This document shows positions 33,471-45,200 of a stretch of 64,000 bases of DNA, piece by piece (within the stretch, counting starts at the first letter, position 1; the number at the start of each line of letters is the position of its first letter). The translations under genes and the position numbers were made by a program. The notes beneath the pieces are model-generated. The model saw nothing but the letters and a program-made list of their open reading frames with translations, was not told the origin of the DNA and made no database searches. Source of the stretch: Nereocystis luetkeana (Eukaryota > Sar > Phaeophyceae > Laminariales > Laminariaceae); assembly GCA_031213475.1 (NCBI GenBank), contig JARUPZ010000024.1:7009324-7073323 (forward strand), written 5' to 3'.

Positions 33471-33559
33471 CTACGCATCCCTACCGTGGGATGGCTCTTC
33501 TGGCACCTCTTCTTGCAGTCGAGCCGCACTGCGTTGAGGGAAAAGTGCTGACGGGTTTG

Positions 33560-35000
33560 TGTGGGCATACAAGGAGGAGGCTCGTGACCGCGGAGGCTGT
33601 GCGGTTGGGGGACATAAATCGAGAGGAGGGGCAGTTTTGGGTCGCCGCGTACCCGGTGGAGTGGAGCATGTGCGAGTGAGGGCTATGATGCTACACGAGA
33701 CAGGCAACGGACTCGTTCTCACGGACTGTTTCAACAACTTTGAGACGGTACAATGGGCGGCGGTGCTTGAAGAGGTGGCAACCTGCGTGCCAGCGCTGAC
33801 GACTTTAGTGCACCAATGCTACGGCACAAGACCAGTGGGCGTGAGTTTCCGGACGGACCCAGGGGAGACCAAGACGGTCTCTTGCTCAAGAGGCGTCCAG
33901 CAAGCGGACACCATGCAATGACCAATGTTCCGTCTGGACTTGTGACCGGGGCTGAAGCAATTCCGGCAGGAATTCGAGCTTGAAGGAGTGGAAGCCTTCG
34001 CGTACATGGACGATGTTTCTTTCGGCCTTTGGGGGATCACGGCTAACACTCTTGGAGCATTATCCCCCCTCCGGCTAGAGCTAGATAACATCAGCGTTGT
34101 CAGTTTGTGATCAACGCCGCCAAAACAGCGTCCCTACCCCCCAAAGGGCACGCCCCGACACCGGAAGGGATATCCCACCTTGAAAGCGTTGAGGTCCACA
34201 TCTAAGACGAGTGAGGGGTGACGCTGCTGAGTACCCCCATCGGCACGGAAGTATCTGTGAGGGGGCGAGCACGGGAGGTAGTGAGGGATGGAGGCGCGGA
34301 CCCCCTTGCGCGCTGCCTCGCTAACATGCCCGTCAAAGAAGCAGCGGCCCTCATCGACGTCGAATATCGCAGGCAACTGACGAGCTACCCCGAAAGGGCT
34401 CTGGACCCGGGGCTGCCCCTCAAAGCATGTAAAAGGACAGGAAGCGGAACGCAGTGGCCGTACGATAAAAATCCTCGGGATACCGGGAGGGACGACGGCA
34501 CAGTCGATGTTCCAAGAGGGGTGCCTGGAGAGTCGGCTGACTCCCAAACCTTAAGAGCAGCCCCACGCACCCCTTTCGGAGGGGGAGGGAGGGCTAGGGC
34601 TGCTGTCGACGAAAGCGAGGAGAATGTCGGCATTCATCGGGAGCTGGGTGGGGGCCTTGCCCGAAATCTGGCAGACTTCACAGGCCTGTTAAAATTTAAA
34701 CTGAGGACGGGGGCTCGCAGAATCGAACATCATTGCTCTGCTGGGGGACAGCTTGCACGAGATTCGGGACACATGGGGGGTGACAGAAGAGGCGAAGGTG
34801 GGCATCGCCTCCGAATCTCATCTGGAATGGGGTCTTGGATGCGTGTGGCGCCAAAACAACTGTTTCGCGCGAAGCCCAGCCGAGGCAGGGCAAGACGGTG
34901 AAAAAAGGCCTGCACGCGGCTGATCACCCTGCTTCGCTGGAGTAGCTACCGGAAGAAGCACGCCCCCCCCGGACCGCACGAGCCGATGGGGGGGACCGAG
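33560..35000 (+). mobile_element. truncated LINE (non-LTR reverse transcriptase) fragment
   Basis: At about 33700-34110 the plus strand encodes reverse-transcriptase landmarks in order: LTDCFNNFETVQWAAVLEEV, CVPALTTLVHQCYG, SRGVQQADTM (normally GVQQGDPL) and AFAYMDDVSFG (the YxDD box). Two in-frame stops lie between the last two motifs. After a frame change, VTLLSTPIGTEVSVRGRARE and DPLARCLANMPVKEAAAL (34219-34370) match the region that follows the palm in such elements, and an open frame runs to 34901. The endonuclease and 5' part are missing, as is usual for LINE copies. No poly-A tail or target-site duplication was seen. Confidence 0.7.
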
Positions 35001-35099
35001 ACCCGAGCTTTCACCAAGGCTCGTGTTAGGAGTTTATGGGGGCCACGAGCCACCGCATGCTTTCGTGCAATACAAAAATATACCAGGTGCATTATCCTG

Positions 35100-35600
35100 A
35101 TAAAACCCATCAACCAAATGCACACGGAACAACATGGGTGATGTTTGCTGGATATGCTGGCACCCTCACGGTCGGCGGCTCAGGCTTGACGAGTAGATTA
35201 GCAATATTTATCCGCATCACGACCTGGCAGTATATATTATGCGCGCCTGAGCCTTCGAACGTTTGTTTGTCGTGGTTCTGAAGGCACACAACCTGCGATT
35301 GCGTGGTTGTTGCTGTTGCAGCGAACCGACGCCGCCTCGTTTAAGATCAGGAGCAGTAGCAGCGTTTGGATCGACCGCCCCGAAGAATGTTCCCACTCGA
35401 GCTGTGCACAGTCCCAACCAATAACGAAGATGCATAATGCCGTTGTGATGTTTTCTATGATCACGCGGTCCCGCGGCAATGCTGAAGAACTCATGAGAAC
35501 AAGCAACGGGGTCTTGCCCAGTTGTAGCAGACTGCATACACACTTGGTGTACATCACGGTATGTATTGAGCCGCACATACGATGTCAAATACCTCAGGAA
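35100..35600 (-). repeat. duplication unit B, 3' end (paralogous to 21480-21980)
   Basis: Direct counterpart of 21500-21970. Immediately beyond, at 35612, the alignment jumps to the sequence corresponding to 24633 in unit A, marking a deletion in B of about 2.65 kb that removed the DFG-loop and C-lobe exons. Confidence 0.75.
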
Positions 35601-35787
35601 TAAATAATTGAACAGATATGCAGCTCTGCGGAAACCCCCTAGGTGCCTCAGATTCCCAGAAACTTCACATGTGTGATATTGGTATATGGGGTAGGTCGCC
35701 ATCTTAAACCGGCGTTGGTGAAGCCAGCAACAGCTCTACCTCACACATGGTCAACTCGATCGATATGTTGCGTAGATCGTGCGTCAC

Positions 35788-36289
35788 CTTAGCTCTACCA
35801 GTCCCGTTCAACAGCACGTTAGGTGATTTCAGATCCCCGTGGATGGTCTCCTTGTGATGCAAAAACGACATTCCGGTGCATACGTCTCCGATGATGCGGC
35901 GAGCGTGCTCCTCGGCGAGCGGCTCGACAGCCTGGGTCAGCAGCGCGCGTAAGTCTCCGCCGGGCATGAGCTCCATGACTAGGACAAGGCGATCTTGACG
36001 CGACGTGATCGCTCCGTAGACGTGCACGGTGTGAGGGCTCCTCAAACGGATCATTGTTTTGCAACTCCCTCCAAAATGACTCGCGTCGGCGTTTGTCCCG
36101 GTCCATCTTCGTCTTACTCTGAGTAATGCCCACACATCATCTCCTCGTTTCCACTCTCGAGTGCACCTATTACGGGGGGCCATAGTTAACAGGACCAAAT
36201 ATTGTTAGTAAAAATGGTCAATCATAAAGGTTTTTATGTACACCATAGGTCCTGTTAACTAGGGTCCTCCGTAATAGATCGTGCTCGAC
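35788..36289 (-). pseudogene. copy B kinase exon (alphaC to catalytic loop), disrupted
   Basis: Homologous to 24822-25214. A 105-bp MITE plus its TA duplication interrupts the first codons. Two single-base insertions relative to copy A (CCC for CC near 36129-36131; TTTT for TTT at 36057-36060) shift the frame, and the acceptor base pattern changes from CAG/GTCGAG to CAAGTCGAG. Downstream RSPHTVHVYGAITSRQDRLV and IHGDLKSPNVLLNGTGRAK remain open. Confidence 0.8.
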
Positions 36290-39200
36290 TTGGACGACCT
36301 GAGTCGTTCATAAGGGGCGTGTGGAGTTCTGAAAGGTTGGCAACAAAGCGTGTTGAGACCGCCGCAGGAGTCGCCAAGTAGTGACGTGGGAACAAACAAA
36401 CGTATTCGTAATACAGACTTGTCCCCTGAAGTATAGGTTGTTTGTAGAACATAGTAACACTCTCGGCGGCTATCACAACACAACTGTGGATATGGTCCTC
36501 CCAGCAAACGTTTACCTGCACAAAACGACGCCGAGAGCGAGGAAATGAAAAACCTTGTTCACACGGATACCACTGCAGTCGACGGCACCCAGTTGAGCAT
36601 TTTGGCAGACGGTTCAGCAGCAACTCACCTTGGCGGCTGCGTTCCCGCCGTTGTAGTCGGCGATGTAAACTGCACCAAACCCGCCCTCCCCAAGCAGCTC
36701 GTCTGTTACGATCACGTCGTCTTCAGGAATTTCAGCCATGTCAAGGCTGCGCTGGCCCCGCATAGGTCGGGCCTCGAATGAAACGGTTGCCGACGAAGGT
36801 ACCTCCGGTCGCTGCGGCTTCATATAGTAATGAAATAGGGGGCGGTTGGGGGAATGTGGAGAGGTTGCATGCACATACTACTAACTCTGAAAATAGTATA
36901 TAACCGTATCGCATTCCATTCAGCGCATCGGCTTGCATGCGCAGCAAAATATAGACATCTGTATATCGGTCTCACGAGTTTCGTGACGTTTATCCCATCA
37001 GTGGCATCCGAACTGGACATCGGAGGGATCAACCATCGTACCTCGGATCCTTGTAGCTGGAGATGCACACTCTCCCTTACGTCCTGTCCGATCTTGTTCA
37101 GCTTGTCTCCAACTTGTACTTGCAGTCCAAACTGGAAGCGCCCAGAGAAAGCACAAGCATTTGCGGCACGGTGAATATGGCTGCTGTTGCAGCAGCGACT
37201 CACAAGGTGCACTAAACCCAAGTCAGGTAGGGTTGTTTGGGCTTCCATCCCCATCCGTAATGTGATCTAGAGTGCAGCCCAAAAAACGCTAGGGCGAGCA
37301 TCAATGTCAAATGAAAGGGGCCGCAAGTGGCATTTCTCGCGAGTTTAAAACGTGACAAAATCGTCATGGCAGCGACGTCTTACCGGGTCCAGTCAACCGT
37401 TCTTCAACCAGGGACACATCCCTCCGAAACCGAAGCAACTCCGTGAAGGTGTAACACAAATGTAGAAGTGATACTTAACCCTTTTAGGACCCCAGTCCCG
37501 TTTTGGGGACAAACTACCCGCTACTGATAATTAGAGTGTTTTGTCCCCACATATGGGAGTGCGGTTCTAAAAGGGTTAAGATGTACTCTTCAACCACAAA
37601 CGAAGGCAGACAGGCTCCCAGGTTGTTCAGTTAGCTTCGAAAAAATATGGCAATTGAAAACAAGATTTTGGCCACCCCATACCGCACGCAGTCGCCGGCG
37701 TGACTGTTTTGGGAGCTTGCAAAGGAACCTCTAGACCCTTTTGTTTGCAGTATCCATCTAGCCGTTTCATGAACAACTACCAGGTATGCATCACGTGCCG
37801 GACCCGCTGCGGAAAGCACTCCTACCACCAACATTGACCCTTGGTTGTCGCACAACATATGTATGTTCATGTTTACATTGGTGCTACGGTAAAGGTAGGG
37901 CCTAATTGTTCGGGGGCTCGTTAGCTGGGAGCTTCACGCCTACCTAAAACCGACTATTGAGACGGCATTTTGTCTTAACCCGACGAAGCAAACAGTACGT
38001 CAGGTGTCGAGGAAAACTATTGTGCGGCATAAATAGGATACTAGGCGGTTCCTGGGTTTGGGAACTCCACACGTCCGACATTGTTTCGACGGGAACGTGG
38101 TACATTTGTTGTAGCACCCGTCTATAACGTTTTCGCCTCACGTGTAAGCGACTAATAGCTGCGTCGATGACCGCTTCCGCCTCTTCCTGGCGCCGTTTGA
38201 AAAATGTCGACATCACGACCTGAGAGATTGTTCCTTTGCTTTGGTATGCTTGAATGATCTCCACCAGATCACCGACAGCATCGCGCACGTCCTCGAGCAG
38301 TATGCGGTGGGCTTCTTCGTTCGTTTTGTCGGCCTAGATATTGTGATCGATCGAAATTCAGGCAGTCGAGCATATATATGCACGAAAGGGTGTTGGATGC
38401 AATTGAATCCAATTACTGCCATGTAAAAGTAACACGGTCGACACCCCATCAAGCACAAGGTATGGGTTAACCAGAACGTGTGCTGTGAATGTCGAGGGTG
38501 GTGATATCTTGACACTAGCCACTAACCACCCCGTAATCTACCCTGCAGTCACACACGAAACGAAGGGCAACAACACACCCGGCGGAAGGAAACGAAGATT
38601 GACCTATGTCGGGGACAGCAGTACCTATGTGCACGAGAACGTTACTGCGGACGGTGACAATTCTATCCTTTATCGCTTGCATGCCAACAATACCCAAACA
38701 AACACGATAGGGGTTGTATCTTTGAGCGTAGGTATTGTTCACTGACGGGCTTCGGTGACGGTGGAGCTTCGGCCTAGAGTTAGATAAAAATCCATCTCGC
38801 ATCATTGTTGCTGTCAGTATTGTTCGTTCGAGACCCAGCCCGTGTTCATGCTTGTCGGACTCATGGTAGCTTTCAAATGGTCTTGGAGTCGGTAGTCGAC
38901 TAGGTGTACATAACCGCGCAAGGTAGGAGCCTTAGGCATTGTTGGCGATTTTTCTAACGTTGCACGCGGCTATCGCCCGTAGTAACGGTTTTGGGACGTC
39001 TGGGGCACAGTACATAATATACAAAAACATATCGTGGGTACATCATAGGATACATCCAACGTTCAACACCCACGTCGTTCCAACGATCGCTTCGGAACGT
39101 ATACTTGTGGCGAGGGAGAACATTGTTCATCTCGTGAAGACCACTATGAAGAGACCCATGTAGCCTCAAGTCGTCAAACAGGGGCACACACGTTTGGTGG

Positions 39201-42200
39201 TTTTCGCCGCCAGTGTAGTGGACTAGTCAAGCTCCTGTTTGTTCGTGACGGCTACAATACAGCAGTGTCTTTCAACAAAAGTATGGCCGTTGGACAAGAT
39301 TTTTCAGCAGCTGGGGGATGTAGACTGCGCGCCCCCGAAACGTTCAAGCACGATACAAATAAATCAAGCTAGGAAGTTTGGATCCAACAACGTATCGACC
39401 GTTGTCATACCCCCACAGTATAATCTAGATGTGTATCGATACGACCCCCTGCATAGTGAGTTCTACGCTCTGCGTTGTAACCGTGTAACTCTCTTCGTAT
39501 ATATACCTCGGTTCTTTCTTGCTTTCGGCGAGACACCGACATGTGATGATTCTGGATGCTACAGTAGGTATGCTTCTGAATTCGAAACGAGATGAACACG
39601 CAGTGAAACGGCCTTCAAGCGCTTAATTTATCGCTAGCTGCTGCGATAGACAACATGCATCACCGGCTACACCAACACGTACCTCTTCGAGCAAACTCGC
39701 TGCCCGTCGAAGCAAAACCATAAGCGAGCGGCACCGCTTCACCATGTGGTCAGCCGTCCCCATAATGTTGGAACTGTCAGTCAACAAATTCATGAGGATG
39801 ATCACCAACCTTGCTGCCTCAGGAATGCCGGGAATCTGAGACATCTGGGCCAGCTCCTGCGCTGCCGCCATCACTGCATGCCCAACACCAATACCCCGAG
39901 CGGCCGTTCGGGAGCCATCGAAAGCGACGGTTCCGCTCGTCCCTGATTCTTCAATGGCGTTGCTCACTTTGTCTTCCTCATTTGGCGAACGCTCCGCACC
40001 TTCCATTGCTGAGACTGCAACTGAAGATCGGTGTCCCTGGTAGTTGGCTTCGCGCTCCGTCTCGCCAACCTGTCGGTGCCGTGGTTCTCTTGGCTGGAGT
40101 GAAGCATCGACTGCCTCCCTCCCTCGAGAGTCTGGCACACAAGGGACGTTGCTGAGAAAATCCGACGAAGTAGTCCCTGTCACCGCATAAAGCGAAGGAG
40201 CGTCCACCTTGTATCGTACTCTATCGCTTCGTGACGGCAAACCATCAGAGGAAGGGGGGATGACGCTTGAGGAAGACACCTCAGCGTCATCCGTGCTATT
40301 CCCTCCATACTGAGAGACGGTTGAAGCCTTGTTGTCCTCGCGCGTCCGAGAGAGTTGGCGGTAAACCAATCCTGCCCCCATCACTACAATGAAGGCCATA
40401 ACACTGGGCAATGCCACTACCATCGGCGTCGTGTTTGACGACGTCCTGCCACCGGCAGCTTGGGTAGGTAGAGGAGTTGGCCTGCTTGAACGTGGGTTCG
40501 AGATGGTCGGGTCGACCGCCCGGGTGGGCGAATTTGTTGGTTTCGATAAACGTGTGACGGGATTGGGCGTGGGGGATGGAATTCCTTCTGATGCTTCTCC
40601 AGAGGGTTGGGCCGACCCATTCAAAGCTGCTGGGGGAACCGATGGGGGAACGTGAGATGTTGGAGCTTGCGTCAGCAGCGGCGTACTCGTAGGTGCAACG
40701 ATTCCTGGGATGCTCATTTCGAGCAAGACAGCAAGGCAATCGGTACCGCGCGAGTTACTTTCGTTACTCCACGCCCCGTCCGTTGCTCCTGCCACAAGAA
40801 GCGTAGAGCCTGATCCACCTGAAGCGATGCTCCCCCCCCGCTCATAACTAGGCGTTCCACCCTACGGAGCGAGTCGAACATACAGTGGCGGCCGGAAGGT
40901 AAATAAAGCACGGTCAAGTACGTATGCATACTGCATTCATTTCAAAAGCGTTTTATGTTACAGGAAACATGCATTCATGTTGTGACACCCCTGGCAGGTG
41001 GAGGTGTACACCTTGCCCAGCACGTAACTGCTGTAACAATGAAAGCTAGGGGCGACACCATAGCTTGTGGGATGGGTAACGTGAAATACACGTTCTATCA
41101 TTAGGTGTTGGTTGAAGCTTCAGTTGCGCAGGCTTGTCGGCGAAACCACTATCATAGCACACTTCCCTTGCTAACGTTAGAGTATCGTTCGTGATATGTT
41201 AGGATTGCTACCCGGGTGCACTGTCGTAGACGGTGCATGGAAAAAGGGCAACCAATACTCACCTGCCAACGCCAGACTTCGGTCCTATTTTCATCCAGCT
41301 TAAAAGCAGCAATGTCGCCTCCGCCAGCATTCGACGTACCCCATAATCCCCAGGATGCACCGACACATACAACGGCTCCGTCCATGTCTGCCACAACCCC
41401 CACCCAACGGTCGTAGTCGGACGTGCCACTCTGCGGGAGAGTTGAGAAATGATTCGGCGATGAATCCGATAAATTTTGACAAGTCGCTCGGACGGAATTG
41501 TCGCAAATAGGTGACGATTGGATGCGTTGGGGAGCTGCTACTTCGTCGTTGACGGCTGCTATGCGCAAAGTCCAGGGAAAATTGAGACCGAACATATACC
41601 AGTTTTATTAATCGCCATATATGACGGACACTAACGAAGCGATTCAATGCGAGCTGGTGGTAGTCATCTCCATAGCAAGGAATACATCACTCATTTCCAG
41701 GCTAGTGGTTGTGCTTGATGGGCGGCAGGGAGGACCTAGCTGCCACCACAAAGCCCCGGGGTGAAACATCAACATGACCGTCGGTCGGACACTCCCGTGG
41801 TGGCAACATAGTTGGATAAATGTTCTTGGTGGTGTCCACGCGAAGCTGCGGAGAGTGCACGTCGGGTGCGTAATGCACGAGGCTCTAAATATAAAATTAT
41901 CGGGCATTCTAAAGCATTCCTCATTTCCAAGACACAAAAACACGATTGGTGACGTCTATGTTCGTATCCATTCCACGGAGTACGCGTTTAATCACTCGCC
42001 GCGACACTAAGGTAGCTCCTTGCAAACGAGAACGACACCGTGCCGTCGTGACCGCGTTCTTCACCAGGCGCAGTCGTGTATTGCAGGGTGTCGAACTCGT
42101 TCCCAATCTACATTCGCAACAGTGTGGAGTAAGCGCGCCCATGTTACTGTATAGCAGTTCTTGATGAAACACAACTAATTTATAGTACGTTTAGACAAGC

Positions 42201-45200
42201 ACGAAATTCGAACCCAAATACGAGGCAGGTTTCGCATGAGGACATATGTAAAAACGGTATTGTGTAGAGTGGAGACAGAGTGTACCTTATCTGCAAAAAT
42301 GTTTTGTATCTTGTCTACACTCAGAGAAAGCGACCGCCACAAGCGTTTGATATGTTCCTTTCCTTAGCTATCGAGATACGGCGTGATCACGTTCCATGTG
42401 GAACGTGCGCAGACGTATTCCCCCCACATACTGTGAATGACGAGTGGAGGCTACTCAGGAGTAATCGAATGCCAAACGGGTATTCTCGAGGCGATACGAA
42501 GTGACTGTGAAGGTAACTCGTAATGTTTTGGGAGTTTTTAGTTTCACCAGGACGAGCCAGACCTTCAGAGATTTAACGTGTCGAGGCTTATAGTGTCTGC
42601 TCAAAGAAACAAGGCTATCAGTACGCATCCATTGCAATATTGTTCGCCCTTGGAAAATCTCCATTCGAACATGTGCGTTGTGTACGAGAATCGCCCTGGA
42701 AACGAGTAGCAGGTAAGTCAGCAATGACCACATGTTGTGATACCCTAACGCAAAAAGCGAGACCACAGATTTTGTATGCGTATACCAGATATCATTTTGC
42801 ACAGCATCCACGCCCATACTCAGTATCTGTTCATCTTATAGTGTCGCGACATTGTCGGAGTATGTATGCCGTGCCTTCATTACCACGTGGGCGACGCCCA
42901 GCCTAACATTATATTTACGAGCAACGGTGTCCTTCAATTTGCATACATTCACGTGTTCAAGCGTACCTGCCACCTCCATATTTCGTTGCCTCCGGCGTCG
43001 AGTTTAACCAAAGCGAAATCGCTGCGCCCTTCATTCACACTTCCCCAATCGCCGGTGGTTTCGCCTGCCAGGAACACTGATCCATCAGTGCCTATAGCTA
43101 CATCGTTGACGTTGTCATTTCCTGTTGTACCATTCTGTCGAGCGTGCGAAACACATAAGATTTTATCAGCTGGATATATTACTGGCATGATACACGGCAG
43201 ACCTGACGTACTGCTGTCCAGTCTCATTTTCATCGTAGTGGGTCATAGGAGGCCCTATATCAGTGTCAGCATGGGAATGCTGTGAACATTAGGTGTAATC
43301 GCCACGAATCCAAGCTCCAGAGAAGGGGCCGCGTCCTGAGGGCAATGTTTCATGAGAAAAAATTGGCAAGAGGGTGTAAGTAAAGAACCGTCTCCCAGCT
43401 GCCTCACATTGTTTCAAGGACAGTACGGTGTGTTCATAGATAGATTGGTGAGACATTCATCGCTTTCCCTGCATGACACGAAACTACGGTCTGGTACGTA
43501 GGCCGAACTGTCTTGAAGCAAACAAAGAATGCCAAATAAATGCAGGTTATGTAGGCTGTAGTCCACTTCTTCCAGTATATGGGACCCGTAGATACCTTTA
43601 CACAGCAAATAGTTTCCATATGGCCCGAGCGAGGTGTGCCGTCTTCCTGTGCTCTGAACTTCCTCCTAGCTTGAACGATTGTCACAGGGACAAAAGCACT
43701 ACTAGAAGTAGTAGTAGTACTACTTCTACAACAGATATTACCGTCAACGATTATTAGCGCCTTGGATCAGGAACGCTGTTATATCTTGATGTTCGGGGTT
43801 CATGCTGCTTATTTGTATCGAGGCCTCGAAACTTCGTACACACCTTGTATGCCCCTATACCGAGCGGTTTCTACAAAGAAAGGGTATGTAATAGTTGTGG
43901 TATTTTACTCCCGTTACCCCTATAACGGGCCTTCTGCGAACCCATATATGTAGGGAGAAAAACAAACAATCATAACCCCCTTCCGTGAAAGCACTCGGTA
44001 AAACGGCACGGACTGTGCGTTGCATGTTCAACGTCTTGTCCGACATTCGTTAGCTTTTCTAGGAGTATATTTGTGTTTACACCGTGCGTTTTACACTTGA
44101 TTGGTTGTAGTGGAAATCAAGAAATAACGCTGAAGTTACAAAATATGAATAACCCTACGCAGTCAATTGTTCGAGTATGTGCGGAAACTTTGTTCGCAGC
44201 CATGCCTAGTTCAGAGACGAATGGCGTGTTCCAACAGAAACAAATGCGTGACTATGGCTCCTGGAGGCCTGGGGTTGGTCTGGACACAGTTCCGGCCCTA
44301 GCGCCGGACCTACGCGCCTAACATAAACACAGGGTATACGGAACATCGGATATGTGACATTCTAGGCAGACGCGACTCGGGAAGCAACGCTTTTACCAAC
44401 CGTTAGAGTAGCGTTTCGGAGCGTCGAGGTACCCGGACAGAAGGCACCAACGTGCCAACCTCTGTCAACAAACGCTAGTCATGGCAGAGGTGGCTGATTT
44501 CCCGGAGGTATTCCTGACTGATGGGGCTTCTCAGCTGAGGAGAGCCACCTTACATCGGGTGAGGTACAACGTTTTCGGTTCTCAGAGGCCGAGGCCACGC
44601 AATCACTCATCGGAACATGTGCGCCATATTATCTTAAAACCGGGTTTTGGGGTGTGACTCGGACCTCCTCATGCGAGGAGCCTCAGAGACCTGTAGGTGC
44701 ACCACCAACGGGGCATGCGTGTACAACACACTCACTAAGATTCGACCTTCGCAAGCTGGTGGCAGTGACCCTGATTGACCTGCGACTGCTAGGAGGTTTC
44801 GTTAGTTAGCAGCGAGGACGTATCTCCAATTGCGTGTTTCCCACGACAATATGCGTGCGCTCATACAGCTCTTACGTGGTCACAACACTGCGAATTCCCG
44901 TGGCGCTATCAGCACCTACTAATGAACACATACGGAGCACCACCTCAAACGGGGGATATATCTATCTACGTAGACCGGTTCCTTTGCAGTCGGAAACATG
45001 GATGGAAAAAACGGCTTCCGATCGGGGACAGAAATTGGCTTTCTTAAGCAGTTGCCTTTTCGATAATAGAGTTTTCGACTATTTCTCCAACTGGACCAGA
45101 GACAGTGTCGAGAAAACTGAAATTTTCGATCGATCACGACAGCCGAATTCGTGCTCCGGAAATGTTTCAACGTTCCGCAGCATACTCGTACGAGTATCAC

